A DNA stretch of 64,000 nucleotides from Mycolicibacterium brisbanense (GCF_001570425.1 NZ_BCSX01000064.1:62001-126000), one strand, 5' to 3'. Counted from the first letter of the stretch, positions 34,901 through 44,579 are shown. Program-made: numbers and translations. The notes: generated by a model not told the origin, from the sequence alone.

Positions 34901-37900
34901 ACGCCTTGTTCGGCCGCGAGAAGCGCCGGGAACGCGGGGAATGCGACGCCGGTGCACAGATCCATCAGCACCGGGTGCATCGGTTCGGTGCCGAGCTGTT
35001 CGGCGAGCTCCTCACCGACGAGGATGTCGCCGATCGCCTCACCTTCACCGAGCCACAGCGACTTGAGTGAACCCGACCAGTTCGGGCCCCACATCAGTTC
35101 GAGGTCGGCGAAGGTTTCGAACAGCTCCTGGGGCCGCAGCCGGTTCATGCGCTCGATCACTTCGTCGACCGGATCCTCGTCGGCCGCCGGTTCGTCGGTG
35201 CTCTCGGAGACGCCGCTGACCACGGTGCCTTCGGCGTTCAGCGACCAGTCGGCATCGCTGACGCCGTACGGACGGCTGTGCACCTGGAACGTCCACTCAT
35301 TGCCGCCGCCGGCCGGGTGCAACGTCAGCTGCACTTCGCGGGAACTCTTCTCGGGCAGGATGATCGGCTCGTAGAAGAAGACGTCCTTCGCGTACGCAGG
35401 CGTGCCGACCGCGGCCAGCGCCATCGCCGCATACGTCGCGCCGGGCACGACGACGGTGCCGTAGATGACGTGATCGGCAAGCCACGGCTGGGATTTGACC
35501 GAGATCCTGCTGGTGTACACCGAATCGCCGGACGCGAGATCCTTTGCGCTGCCCAGGATTCCGGACCCCACCGACCCGCCGCCGCCTTCCACGGCGATCG
35601 CTGCGGACTTGGGCCAGAACCGGCGGTGCTGGAACGGATAGGTGGGCAGTTCCAGCCGGCGCCGGGGACGCGCGGAATGCAGCGCCGCGAAATTCGGCCG
35701 ATGGCCTCCGACGTAGGCCGCGGCCAGCGCGTCGGCGATCTGCCGGCGGTCGGGGACACCCTTGCGCAGCGAGACGATCGCCCGCGGCGCGGCCAGGTGC
35801 TCCGGCCATACCTGCACCGCGGCCCCGGTCAGCACCGGCTGGGGGCCGATCTCCATCAGCACCGAGCAGCCCAACGCCGCTACGGTGCGGACACTTTCGG
35901 CGAATTGCACCGGCTGACGCGAATGCCGCCGCCAGTACTGGGCGTCGAGCGGCGTCTGGGCCGTGATCACGGCACCGGTGCGGTTGCAGACCAGCGGCAA
36001 GGTCGGGGCAGAGAACTTCACCTGAGCGGCGAACGACTCGAACTCGTCGAGTACCGGGTCCAACAATTCCGAGTGGAACGCGTGGCTGGTCTCCAGCCAC
36101 GTGCAACGGATGCCGTCCTCTTCGAATCGGTTGACCGCTTGTTGCAGATCCTCGCCAGGACCCGAGAGCACGGTATTGGGCCCGTTGTAGGCACCGACCG
36201 ACACGCGCGGGAATTCATTGGCGATCTGTTCGACCTGCTTGGGGTCGGTGAACACCGCCACCATGCGCCCACCTGCGGGCAGACTGCCGAACAGCCGACC
36301 GCGGTGGGCGATCAGCCGCACACCGTCTTCGAGGCTGAACGCTCCCGCCACACATGCCGCGGCGTACTGACCCACACTGTGACCCAGCACGACGTCCGGT
36401 TCGATGCCCCATGACTGCCACAGCCGTGCCAAGCCCATCTCGACGGCGAACAGCGCAGGCTGGGCAAACGAGGTGTGCCGCAACCGTTCTCCGGCTTCGG
36501 CGTCCGTAGCGAACATGACGTCCAGCAGCGGGTGCGGCAGGATGTCGGCCACCGCGTCCGCGCACTGTTTCACGGTTTCGGCGAAAACCGGTTCGGCGTC
36601 GAACAATTCGCGCGCCATACCCGGGTACTGGCTGCCCTGCCCGGTGAACAGCCACGCCGTCGTCGGACGGTTGGTGTGCTCGCCACGGAGCACACCGGGC
36701 CGGGTGCGGTTCTCCGCCAGGTCCTCCAGGCCCAAGCGGGCGTCGTCGACCGATTCCACGACCAGGGCGGCGCGGTGTTCGAAGTGCGAGCGACCCGTCC
36801 CCGCGGTCAGGCACACGTCGGCCAGATCGGCATCGGGATGCGCGGCCAACCACGATCCGTACCGCTGGGCCAGTGCCACCAGGGCTTCCGGTGACCGGGC
36901 GGACAGCGCGAGGACGTTGACCGCTTGATCGCTGGTTTCCGGACCTGCTGGTTCCTCGCTCGCGGGAGCCGTCGGAGCGGGTGCCTCTTCGATGAGCACG
37001 TGCGCGTTGGTGCCGGTGAACCCGAACGAGCTCACCCCGGCGCGCCGCGGCCGGCCGTTGGTCTGCCACGGGGTTGCCTTGTCAACCACTCGCACCGGAA
37101 GCGCATCCCATGGGATGTGTGGGGACGGATTCTCGAAGTGCAGGCTCTGCGGGAGCGTCTCGTGCTGCAGGGACAACACGACCTTGATCAGACCCGCTGC
37201 GCCCGAGGCGGATTCGGTGTGACCGATGTTGGTCTTCACCGAGCCCATCAGCAGTGGCCGGTCCGCGTCCCGCGATGCGCCATAGGCGGCGGCTGCCGCC
37301 TGCACCTCGATAGGATCGCCCAGTGGGGTGCCCGTACCGTGCGCCTCAAGGTAGTCGACGTCGCCGCCGGTCCACCCCGCGCGGGCGAGTGCCGTCCCGA
37401 TGAGCCGTTGCTGCGCACCACCATTGGGCACCGTCAAACCACTGGACGCGCCGTCCTGGTTCACCGCGCTGCTGGGAATGACGGCACAGATTCGGTCGCC
37501 GTCACGTTGGGCATCGCTGAGTCGCTTGAGCACGAGAATGCCGCAGCCCTCGCTGCGCACGTAGCCGTCCGCGGACGCGTCGAAGGTCTTGCAGCGTCCG
37601 ACGGGGGAGAGCATCCGGGCGCGGGAGGCGGCGACGACCGTCACCGGAGAAAGCAGGACGTTGACCCCGCCGGCCAACGCCAGGTCACAGTCCCCGGAAT
37701 GCAAGGCCTGGCAGGCCTGATGGATCGCGACCAACGCCGAGCTGCATGCGGTGTCGACGGCCATGGCCGGGCCTTCGAAGCCCAACGCGAAGGCGACGCG
37801 ACCGGAGATGGCGTTGAGCGCATTGCCGGTGATGAAGTACGGCTCGATCTTGTCGATCGACTCCGAGGACAGCAGATGGGCGTACTCGTTGGCGGCCACG

Positions 37901-40900
37901 CCCGCGAAGATGCCGGTGCGGCTGCCGCGCAACGCCGCGGGCGAATATCCGGCTCGCTCCAGGCCTTCCCACACCGTCTCCAGCATCAGCCGCTGCTGCG
38001 GCTCGATCCAGACCGCCTCGCGCGGAGAGATACCGAAGAACTCGGGGTCGAATCCGTCGATGCCGTCGAGGAATCCGCCGAAGCGCGTGTAGGTCTTGCC
38101 CGCGGTTTCCGGATCGGGATCGTAGAACTCGTCGATGTCGAAGCGGTCCTCGGGAATCTCGCGGATGGCGTCGACGCCGCCGGAGAGCAGGTCCCAGAAG
38201 GCCTCCGGGTTGGGAGCGCCGGGGAAACGGCACGATACCGCGACGATGGCGATCGGCTCGTCGGTGCTCGTCGTCACCGAGGCCGGTTTGGCTGCCGGCT
38301 TGGCCTGCTCGCTGAGCCCCAGCACGTCGCCGAGCAGGTAGTCGGCCACGTCGGAGATTCGCGGGTAATCCATCACCAGGGTGATCGGGATCTCCGCGCC
38401 CACACCCTGTTCCATGCGGCGGCGCAGTTCGACAGCCATGAGCGAATCCATGCCGAGGTCGAAGAATCCGGCGTCTTCGCGGATCTCGGAGGCGTCCACG
38501 CGCGTCACCTCTGCCACCGCGTCGCGCAGGTAGTCGGTGAGCAACTTCTTGCGCTGCTGAACCGGGGCGTTTGTCAGCCGTTCGACCAGCTGGGTCTTGC
38601 CCGTGCCGGACGGCGCAGCGGACAGCTCGGTGGGGACCTCACGCTCCAACTCAGCCAGGAATGCCCGGCGGCCGGCCTGCTGGTACAGCGGCAGGAAGCG
38701 GGCCCAATCGACCCGTGCCACAACGCCTTGCGCGGAACCCGACGCGACCACATCGGCCAGCCCTGCCAGCGCATCAGCGGGCGAGAGCGTCCGGATCCCG
38801 CGCTGTTCGAGGCGTTTGCGGGCCTCCGCGTCGGCCATGCCCGCTGCCCAGGGACCGAAGTTGACGCTGACGCCGCCCTGCTCGCGAAGACGCCAGACCA
38901 GGCCGTCGAGGAATGCGTTGGCCGCGCTGTAGGCCGTCTGACCGAATCCGCCCCACACCGCGGCTATCGAGGAGGTGGTGATGAAGAAGTCGAGCTTGTC
39001 GTCAGCTACCGCCTCGCTCAGATGCCATGCGCCCCAGACCTTGCCGGCGAACACGCGGTCCACTTCGGCATCGTCCAGCTCGCTGAGCGGCGTGGTGCCG
39101 ATCTCGCCTGCGGCGTGCACGATGCCCGCCAGCGCAGGTAGTTCGGCGCGCACACCGGCCAGCAGCCGGGCGACGTCGTGCGCGTCCGCGACGTCGGCGG
39201 TGACGACGCGAATGTCGCAGCCATGCTGGGTGCGCAATCCGTCGATGCGCTGCGCTGCGGTGTCGCTGGGCTCACGCCGGCTGGTCAGTACAAGATGCCT
39301 GGCGCCGTGCGCGGCCAGGTACCCGGCGATCTCCAGCCCGATCGAGCCGAGCCCGCCGGTGACCAGATAGGTTGCGTCATCGCGCAATTCGAGTGGAGTT
39401 CCGCTCGGCAGGTCGTCCTTGCGGACCAGCCGGGGAACGTAGACGGTCTGATCGCGCAGTGCGACCTGGTCTTCCCGGACGGCCGCGTCGGACGCCGTGG
39501 TGATCCGGCTGAGCAAGCCGGCCCATTCGTCGGCGGAACCGGTAGAGAGGTCGGCCAGCCCGCCCCACACCTGGGGCAGTTCGAGTGCGGCCGCGCGACC
39601 GAACCCCCACAGGGCGGTCTGCTCCGGCGCCACGGTGTCGGCGTCGGCGACGTGCTGTGCGCCGCGCGTGACCAGCCAGATCGGGGCCCGCAGATCGGCG
39701 GTGACCGCGGCGCGGAAGAGTCGCCGGGTGCCGGCCAGCACCTGGTGTTGCATCCGCAGCAGTGACCGCATCGAGGGCGCACCGCTCGTGTTGAGGGCGG
39801 CGATGTGCACGATGCGTAGCGGCGAATCGTCAGTCGCGGCGGCGCGCAACGCATCCGCGAGCTGTGCCTCCTCGGCATCCGATGCCGGCAACCCGAGGAT
39901 GCGAGGCTGCTGACCGCGCGCGGTCAGCGCGTCGACGAGCGGTTTGACCGCGTCGGACTCATCGCCGATCAGAATCCAGGAACCCGTCCCGGCCTCCGCG
40001 CCGGAGAGCGGGGTAACCGCCTTCTCCCAGCGGAATTCGTAGCGGTCGTCGGCGATGGATTGGGTCGAGCGTTGCTGATTGTGTTGGGCGGCAAGCTTTG
40101 CCAGGACACTCAAGGTCTGCTGGTCGCCGCCGGAGCCGTCGAGTAGGGCCGCGAGCTCCTCGATCCGGCCGTCCTCGAGCAGCCGCACGGCCTGCGTGCG
40201 TGCGGCGACATGCTGTTGCTGGCTGGGCTGATCCCGGTTGTCGCGGTACCAGTACTGGCGGTGTTCGAACGGGTAGGTGGGCAGGTCGAGCTTGCGCGCG
40301 TCCGGCGACCGGAAAGCGGCGAACGTGGGCAGGTGACCCAAAACGTATGCGTCGGCGACCGCTTCGGTGATCTGCCGGTGGTCGGCGGTGTTGGGCCGCA
40401 GCGAGGCGATCACCCGCGGTGCGGTGGCCGGATCCGGCCAGGCCCCCAGCGCGGTGGCGGTGAGCACGGGCCGGGGGCCGATCTCGAGCAACACCTTGCA
40501 GTTCATGTCGGCGAGAGTGCGCACGCTCTTGGCGAACTCCACCGGCTGCCGCGCGTGGCGACGCCAATACGCGCCATCGAGCTTGACGCTGCGGCCGAGT
40601 GCGGCGCCGGTGCGGTTGTCGATCAGAATCCGTTGCGGCGCTTTGTACGTGAACCGGTTCGCGCACGCCTCGAACTCATCGAGAATCGGGTCGAGCAGTG
40701 CCGAGTGGAATGCGTGGCTGGTTTCCAGCCAGTCGCACCGGATGCCGTCTGCCGTCAACCGCGCGACCGCCTGCTCCAGTTCGCCTGCAGGACCGGACAA
40801 TACGGTGTTGGTGCCGTTATAGGCGGCGACCGACAGCGTCGGGAATTCGTCGGTGAGGCTCTCGACCCGCTCGGCCGCTGTGAAGACCGCCACCATCCGG

Positions 40901-42921
40901 CCACCCGTGGGCAGGCTGCCGAACAGGCGACCCCGTTCGGCCATCAGCTTCGCGCCGTCCTCCAGGCTGAACACGCCGGCCACACAGGCCGCCGAGTACT
41001 GGCCGACGCTGTGGCCCAGCACCACGTCGGGCTCGAAGCCCCACGACTGCCACAGCCGAGCCAGCCCCATCTCCACAGCGAACAGGGCGGGCTGCGCGTA
41101 GGACGTCTCGCGCAAGCGCTCATCGGCGGCGTCTGGACCATCGAGGTCGAATATCACGTCCAGCAAAGGCTTTTCGAGAACGTCGGCGATCGCCTCCGCG
41201 CAGCGGTTCAGCGTTTCGGCGAAAACCGGCTCGGTGTCGAACAATTCGCGGGCCATCCCCGGGTACTGGCTGCCCTGGCCGGTGAACAGCCACGCCGTTT
41301 TCGGCGCTTCGTGGGATTCCCCGCGGACCAAACCCGGGGCCGGGCGGTCGTCGGCGAGGGCGCCGAGCAGCTCGAGGGCGGCGTCCTTCGAATTGACCAC
41401 CAACGCGGCGCGGTGTTCCAGATGCGCTCGGCCCACGCCGGCGGTGAAGCAGACGTCGGCCAGCGTGGCTTCGGGGTGGGCGCTCCACCAGGTGCGGTAT
41501 TGGTCGGCGAGCTGCACCAGCGCCGCCGGGGTTCGCGCCGAGAGCGGAAGGATGCTGAAGCGCCCGGTCGCGGGCTGCTCGGCCGGTGCCGGCCAGACTT
41601 GTTCGGGAGCTTCTTCGAGGATGACGTGGGCGTTGGTGCCTGCGAAGCCGAACGAGCTGACCCCTGCGACGCGGGGCTTGCCGTTGCGCTCCCACGGCAT
41701 GGTCTCTTTGACCACCTCGACTGCCAACCGGTCCCACGGGATGTGCGGTGACGGGTTCTCGAAGTGGAGATGTTTGGGCAGTGTCGCGTGCTCCAGCGAC
41801 AGGATGACCTTGATGACGCCGGCGATTCCCGCGGCGGCCTCCAGGTGCCCGATGTTGGTCTTCGCCGAGCCGATCAGCAGCGGTGCGTCAGGATCGCGCC
41901 CGGCGCCGAGCACGGCACCGGCGGCCTGGGCTTCGATCGGATCGCCCAGCGATGTCCCGGTGCCGTGGGCTTCCAGGTATCCGACGTCGCGGGGTTCGAG
42001 GTTCGCCCGTTTCAACGCGTCGGAGATCACGCGCTGCTGTGCGACACCGTTGGGCACCGTCAGCCCGCCCGACGCGCCGTCCTGGTTGATGGCGCTACCG
42101 CGGATCACGGCCCGGATGCGGTCACCGTCGCGGATCGCGTCCTCGAGACGCTTGATGACGATGACGCCGCAGCCCTCGCCGCGCACATAGCCGTCGGCCG
42201 CCGCGTCGAAGGTCTTGCACCGACCGTCGGGCGCGAGCATGTGTGCACTGGAGAACGTGATCATCGTGGCGGGCGTGAGCAGGACGTTCGCGCCACCGGC
42301 CAGGGCCAGGTCGCACTCGCCCAGACGCAGCGCCTGGCAGGCCTGATGGATCGCCACCAACGACGAGCTGCACGCCGTGTCGACGGCGACCGAGGGGCCC
42401 TGCAGGCCCAACCGGTAGCTGATCCGCCCGGCGGCCGCCGCGTTCGACGTGCCGATGGCCATGTAGGCCTCGATCTCGGGGTACGTCAACTCGTCGGATG
42501 CCATGCCCAGGTAGTCGTGCGTCGCCAGACCGACGAACACCCCGGTGTTGCTTTCGGCAAGAGATGTGGGCGCGATGCCGGCATGTTCGATCGCCCGCCA
42601 CGCCGTCTCGAGCAGGAGTCGATGCTGCGGGTCCATCAACCTGACCTCGCGCGTCGACATGCCGAAGAACGGCGCGTCGAACCCGGTGACGTCGTCGACG
42701 AAACCGGCCCGGCGGGTCACCACCTTGCCGGGCGTACTCGGGTCCGGATCGAAGAATTCGTCGACGTCCCAGCGGTCCTTGGGCACTTCCGACACTGCGT
42801 CACGGCCGTCGCGCAACACGTCCCAGAACGCCTCGGCATCAGGTGCCCCCGGGAAGCGCGCCGCGTAGCCGACAACGGCGAAACGGGAGTGCGGTTCGAT
42901 CGGACGCTCGACGGATTCCAT
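31903..42921 (-). CDS. pks: Bimodular type I polyketide synthase (polyphleate Pks)
   Basis: 3672 aa. Module 1: KS (about 14-440, C184), AT (about 543-850, GHSVG S638), KR (about 1180-1365), ACP (S1493). Module 2: KS (about 1555-1980, C1726), AT (about 2085-2390, S2182), DH (about 2450-2740, H2484 in HVIYGTVVVP, D in HPVLMDLC), ER (about 2955-3280, HAASGGVGLA), KR (about 3298-3480), ACP (S3605). Both AT domains carry SHAFHS, the malonyl-CoA signature, so unbranched chains are made. There is no loading module and no thioesterase. AAGGAGGA precedes ATG 42921. Size and neighbours match the trehalose-polyphleate Pks of M. smegmatis; it would extend a FadD23-activated fatty acid in repeated 4-carbon rounds. 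Divergent from papA3. Confidence 0.93.
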   Translation of the reverse strand: MESVERPIEPHSRFAVVGYAARFPGAPDAEAFWDVLRDGRDAVSEVPKDRWDVDEFFDPDPSTPGKVVTRRAGFVDDVTGFDAPFFGMSTREVRLMDPQHRLLLETAWRAIEHAGIAPTSLAESNTGVFVGLATHDYLGMASDELTYPEIEAYMAIGTSNAAAAGRISYRLGLQGPSVAVDTACSSSLVAIHQACQALRLGECDLALAGGANVLLTPATMITFSSAHMLAPDGRCKTFDAAADGYVRGEGCGVIVIKRLEDAIRDGDRIRAVIRGSAINQDGASGGLTVPNGVAQQRVISDALKRANLEPRDVGYLEAHGTGTSLGDPIEAQAAGAVLGAGRDPDAPLLIGSAKTNIGHLEAAAGIAGVIKVILSLEHATLPKHLHFENPSPHIPWDRLAVEVVKETMPWERNGKPRVAGVSSFGFAGTNAHVILEEAPEQVWPAPAEQPATGRFSILPLSARTPAALVQLADQYRTWWSAHPEATLADVCFTAGVGRAHLEHRAALVVNSKDAALELLGALADDRPAPGLVRGESHEAPKTAWLFTGQGSQYPGMARELFDTEPVFAETLNRCAEAIADVLEKPLLDVIFDLDGPDAADERLRETSYAQPALFAVEMGLARLWQSWGFEPDVVLGHSVGQYSAACVAGVFSLEDGAKLMAERGRLFGSLPTGGRMVAVFTAAERVESLTDEFPTLSVAAYNGTNTVLSGPAGELEQAVARLTADGIRCDWLETSHAFHSALLDPILDEFEACANRFTYKAPQRILIDNRTGAALGRSVKLDGAYWRRHARQPVEFAKSVRTLADMNCKVLLEIGPRPVLTATALGAWPDPATAPRVIASLRPNTADHRQITEAVADAYVLGHLPTFAAFRSPDARKLDLPTYPFEHRQYWYRDNRDQPSQQQHVAARTQAVRLLEDGRIEELAALLDGSGGDQQTLSVLAKLAAQHNQQRSTQSIADDRYEFRWEKAVTPLSGAEAGTGSWILIGDESDAVKPLVDALTARGQQPRILGLPASDAEEAQLADALRAAATDDSPLRIVHIAALNTSGAPSMRSLLRMQHQVLAGTRRLFRAAVTADLRAPIWLVTRGAQHVADADTVAPEQTALWGFGRAAALELPQVWGGLADLSTGSADEWAGLLSRITTASDAAVREDQVALRDQTVYVPRLVRKDDLPSGTPLELRDDATYLVTGGLGSIGLEIAGYLAAHGARHLVLTSRREPSDTAAQRIDGLRTQHGCDIRVVTADVADAHDVARLLAGVRAELPALAGIVHAAGEIGTTPLSELDDAEVDRVFAGKVWGAWHLSEAVADDKLDFFITTSSIAAVWGGFGQTAYSAANAFLDGLVWRLREQGGVSVNFGPWAAGMADAEARKRLEQRGIRTLSPADALAGLADVVASGSAQGVVARVDWARFLPLYQQAGRRAFLAELEREVPTELSAAPSGTGKTQLVERLTNAPVQQRKKLLTDYLRDAVAEVTRVDASEIREDAGFFDLGMDSLMAVELRRRMEQGVGAEIPITLVMDYPRISDVADYLLGDVLGLSEQAKPAAKPASVTTSTDEPIAIVAVSCRFPGAPNPEAFWDLLSGGVDAIREIPEDRFDIDEFYDPDPETAGKTYTRFGGFLDGIDGFDPEFFGISPREAVWIEPQQRLMLETVWEGLERAGYSPAALRGSRTGIFAGVAANEYAHLLSSESIDKIEPYFITGNALNAISGRVAFALGFEGPAMAVDTACSSALVAIHQACQALHSGDCDLALAGGVNVLLSPVTVVAASRARMLSPVGRCKTFDASADGYVRSEGCGILVLKRLSDAQRDGDRICAVIPSSAVNQDGASSGLTVPNGGAQQRLIGTALARAGWTGGDVDYLEAHGTGTPLGDPIEVQAAAAAYGASRDADRPLLMGSVKTNIGHTESASGAAGLIKVVLSLQHETLPQSLHFENPSPHIPWDALPVRVVDKATPWQTNGRPRRAGVSSFGFTGTNAHVLIEEAPAPTAPASEEPAGPETSDQAVNVLALSARSPEALVALAQRYGSWLAAHPDADLADVCLTAGTGRSHFEHRAALVVESVDDARLGLEDLAENRTRPGVLRGEHTNRPTTAWLFTGQGSQYPGMARELFDAEPVFAETVKQCADAVADILPHPLLDVMFATDAEAGERLRHTSFAQPALFAVEMGLARLWQSWGIEPDVVLGHSVGQYAAACVAGAFSLEDGVRLIAHRGRLFGSLPAGGRMVAVFTDPKQVEQIANEFPRVSVGAYNGPNTVLSGPGEDLQQAVNRFEEDGIRCTWLETSHAFHSELLDPVLDEFESFAAQVKFSAPTLPLVCNRTGAVITAQTPLDAQYWRRHSRQPVQFAESVRTVAALGCSVLMEIGPQPVLTGAAVQVWPEHLAAPRAIVSLRKGVPDRRQIADALAAAYVGGHRPNFAALHSARPRRRLELPTYPFQHRRFWPKSAAIAVEGGGGSVGSGILGSAKDLASGDSVYTSRISVKSQPWLADHVIYGTVVVPGATYAAMALAAVGTPAYAKDVFFYEPIILPEKSSREVQLTLHPAGGGNEWTFQVHSRPYGVSDADWSLNAEGTVVSGVSESTDEPAADEDPVDEVIERMNRLRPQELFETFADLELMWGPNWSGSLKSLWLGEGEAIGDILVGEELAEQLGTEPMHPVLMDLCTGVAFPAFPALLAAEQGVNDLFLPLRYGQVTLKEKMPRRFYCRARWHESALDAETQVFDLEYLDRDGRHLGGIREFTVKRAPREALLRGLGGDATRLLYTLGWHEVPLPPSDDEAPKLSGTWLIAGFDELAAKLPGCIPLDRNTNPELLGEVLAQAHERGMGFSGVVWRSSAAGAGESTTEAQARLENEIANLLSAVHTVQGGQVRLPGGLWIVTERAVATESGEPVDPVQAALWGFGRTTINEEPALHAKLVDSDGSGEAVQALAKLLSGPVDEPELAVRQGKLLASRLLPWARSGHLTVPRGGDYVLAPTERGAIDNLRITEKEVPAPDEGYVQVRVEAAGLNFRDVLNVLGLYPGDPGPIGGDFAGVVTQLGDGVTGVAVGQRVYGSMQGAFSSRFNVPAQFLAPIPDGVSAVQAATIPAAALTVRLAFDWAQLKPGDKVLIHAASGGVGLAAIQMAQQCGAEVFATASTFKRATLRKLGVKHVYDSRTTDFADQILADTDGEGVDVVLNSLTSEGFIEATLKATAKGGRFAEIAKRDIWSHEQMAEARPDIAYEIVALDTVMFTEPDRIRDLLVEISDGLVPADGSSHKRSSAAQWKPLPAEVYPLTEARAAFRRMQQARHIGKIVVQIPNPLQPKPDRSYLITGGLGAIGLHTAAYLAQLGAGDIVLTSRRAPDADAQRAIEEITERYKTRIHVFAADVGDEAEVTTLLEKIRAELPPLAGVAHLAGVLDDALLGQQSVERFRTTLAPKAFGAGHLDRLTKDDDLDFFIVSSSVSSLFGSPGQSNYATANALLDGLVAQRRAQGLPATGINFGPWAQGGMASSEAATANISAQGLIPLEPSAALAALAEVVANGTGQATVIKANWQRAAKVLGSQRPPILDLVLPSAAGEVVGDSEVLKQLLEIPVPQRAGFVTEFLQKEVQNFLRLAQPPAASSRFLDLGTDSLMAIELRNRLHSQFGGKFTLNATAVFDYPTIGGLAEYLVSQLPDAESADTPEPEAPQPETPEPAEAP

Positions 42922-42999
42922 GCCGTTGTCCTCCTTGCATCGGCGGTCAGAATGACACTCCGCGCGCTCCCCCATAGCGCCTGAAGATCAACTCGACGC

Positions 43000-43005
43000 A
43001 CACTA
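43000..43005 (-). promoter_or_regulatory. Probable pks -10 hexamer TATAGT
   Basis: TATAGT on the minus strand about 80 bp upstream of the pks ATG, identical to the -10 proposed for fadE5. A recognisable -35 is not present. Confidence 0.35.
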
Positions 43006-43031
43006 TATGCGTGCGTACCTTGGGCGTGCTT

Positions 43032-43054
43032 GGTTCGCTGTCCTGACAGGAACC
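43032..43054. promoter_or_regulatory. Inverted repeat in the pks-papA3 divergent promoter region
   Basis: GGTTC-G-CTGTC-CT-GACAG-GAACC: 10-bp arms with one unpaired G, centred between the pks -10 and papA3. Position over the -35 area of pks fits a shared operator for both transcripts. Regulator unknown. Confidence 0.45.
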
Positions 43055-43090
43055 TGTGCTGGACGCCTCCGGTAGAACCGAGGGTATGTT

Positions 43091-43122
43091 GTTGCCGCGA
43101 CGGGGCATGGTGGCCCCGCAAC
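43091..43122 (+). other. 5'-leader hairpin of papA3
   Basis: GTTGC (43091-43095) and GGGGC (43102-43106) pair with GCCCC (43113-43117) and GCAAC (43118-43122), with a 6-nt internal bulge. It ends 36 bp before the papA3 TTG start and just after a possible -10 (TATGTT, 43085-43090). May be within the leader or a remnant of regulation; no riboswitch class recognised. Confidence 0.3.
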
Positions 43123-43157
43123 CGGCTTAGCAAGGAGTCCTGAGAGGGGACGAGCTT

Positions 43158-44579
43158 TTGCGCATCGGGAAGATAACTGTTGGCGCACTTGATGAATGGT
43201 CGTTGAGTTCGGGCTCGGTCACCTCGTGGCACCCGACTGCCGCGGCTCAGGAAAAAGCCAAACAGGCGCCCGTGAGTTCGGTTCCGGTTAGCTACATGCA
43301 GCGCCAACATCTTCGTAACTATCACGACCGCACCGCGGCGGGTTTGAACTTCTCGCGGCAGATCATCGCCAGCTGTGAGGTGGCCGGCCAATGCGATATC
43401 GCGGCCATGGACCACGCCGTCAATACCTATCTACGGCGGCACGACACATTCCGCAGTTGGTTCGAACGGACCGGTGACGGCGACTTCATCCGGCACGCCC
43501 TGCAGGACCCGGCCGACATCGAATTCGTGCCCGTCGATCAGGGGCACATGACGGCCGACGAAATACGTGCCCACGTTGTGGACATCCCCAATCCGTTGGA
43601 ATGGGGCTGCTTCACATTCGGGATAGTCCAGAACGAAACTCACTTCACGTTCTTTGCGGCCATGGATCACGTTCACGGGGACGCGACGTTGATCGGCACC
43701 ACGATGATGGAAGCCAACGGCATGTATTCCGCGATGAGCGGGAGCGGCCAGGCCCTCGCGCTGCCCGACGCCGGTAGCTTCGATGACTTCTGTGTCCGCG
43801 AGGGCGAATACACCTCGGCGTTGACGGTGGATTCGCCCGGCGTGCGCGCCTGGATCGACTTCGCCGCGAACAACAGCGACGGCTTCCCCGAATTTCCGCT
43901 GCCGCTGGGAAACCCGGACGAGTCGATGAGCAGCGCCTGGAGTTCCGAGATTCTGATGAGCCCGGCTCAGACGGAACGCTTCGACTCGGCCTGTGCCGGA
44001 GCAGGCGCGCGTTTCGTCGGCGGCTTGTTTGCCTGCCTGGCTCTGGTGGAGCACGAATTCACGGGTGCGCTCACCTACTACGGGCTGACCCCGAGGGATT
44101 CTCGTACCGCCGGCGACAATTTCATGACGCAGGGCTGGTTCACGGGCTTGATTCCGATCACCGTGCCGGTGGCGGCGACGTCTTTCAGCGAGGCCGCGTG
44201 GGCAGCGCAGGCCTCATTCGACTCGGGGCTTGACATGGCCCGTGTTCCGTATTACCGCGTTTTGGAGTTGGCCCCGTGGTTGAACTGGCCACGCCCGAAC
44301 TTTCCGGTGTCGAACTTTTTGCACGGTGGTGCCGCGCCGCTCAACGCGATCCTCGCGGCCGGCGACTTGGGGCTTGCGAACAATATCGGGATGTACCCCG
44401 ACAATCGGTTTTCCTACCAATTGACGATCTACATATTCCGGTACGGGGAAGGCACGGTCATGGCGATCATGCACCCCGACAATGCGGTCGCCAAGAAATC
44501 GGTGACGCGCTACATGCAAGCGATGAAGTCGGTCGCCGGACGGGTTGCTGACAGCGGGCACTGGGGACGCGTCGCGTAG
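43158..44579 (+). CDS. papA3: Polyketide synthase-associated acyltransferase PapA3
   Basis: 473 aa condensation-domain-like acyltransferase. The catalytic HxxxD is HVHGD in AMDHVHGDAT (near residue 170); the second conserved block is GMYPDNRFSYQ. The N-terminus GALDEWSLSSGSVTSWHPT is typical of mycobacterial Pap proteins. The start is TTG 43158, backed by GAGAGGGG 8 nt upstream; no ATG fits. In the polyphleate pathway PapA3 transfers fatty acyl and phleic acyl groups onto trehalose in the cytoplasm. First gene of the papA3-mmpL10-esterase-fadD23 series. Confidence 0.92.
   Translation: MRIGKITVGALDEWSLSSGSVTSWHPTAAAQEKAKQAPVSSVPVSYMQRQHLRNYHDRTAAGLNFSRQIIASCEVAGQCDIAAMDHAVNTYLRRHDTFRSWFERTGDGDFIRHALQDPADIEFVPVDQGHMTADEIRAHVVDIPNPLEWGCFTFGIVQNETHFTFFAAMDHVHGDATLIGTTMMEANGMYSAMSGSGQALALPDAGSFDDFCVREGEYTSALTVDSPGVRAWIDFAANNSDGFPEFPLPLGNPDESMSSAWSSEILMSPAQTERFDSACAGAGARFVGGLFACLALVEHEFTGALTYYGLTPRDSRTAGDNFMTQGWFTGLIPITVPVAATSFSEAAWAAQASFDSGLDMARVPYYRVLELAPWLNWPRPNFPVSNFLHGGAAPLNAILAAGDLGLANNIGMYPDNRFSYQLTIYIFRYGEGTVMAIMHPDNAVAKKSVTRYMQAMKSVAGRVADSGHWGRVA

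Noticed and set aside
32074..35070. 998-codon open frame on the plus strand
   Set aside because: It is antisense to the Pks ER/KR/ACP region; the translation is low-complexity, rich in Arg/Gly/Asp/His and has no domain. Long antisense frames are expected in GC-rich coding DNA.
36925..39141. 738-codon plus-strand open frame
   Set aside because: Antisense shadow of the Pks KS2/ACP1/KR1 region, no recognisable protein features.
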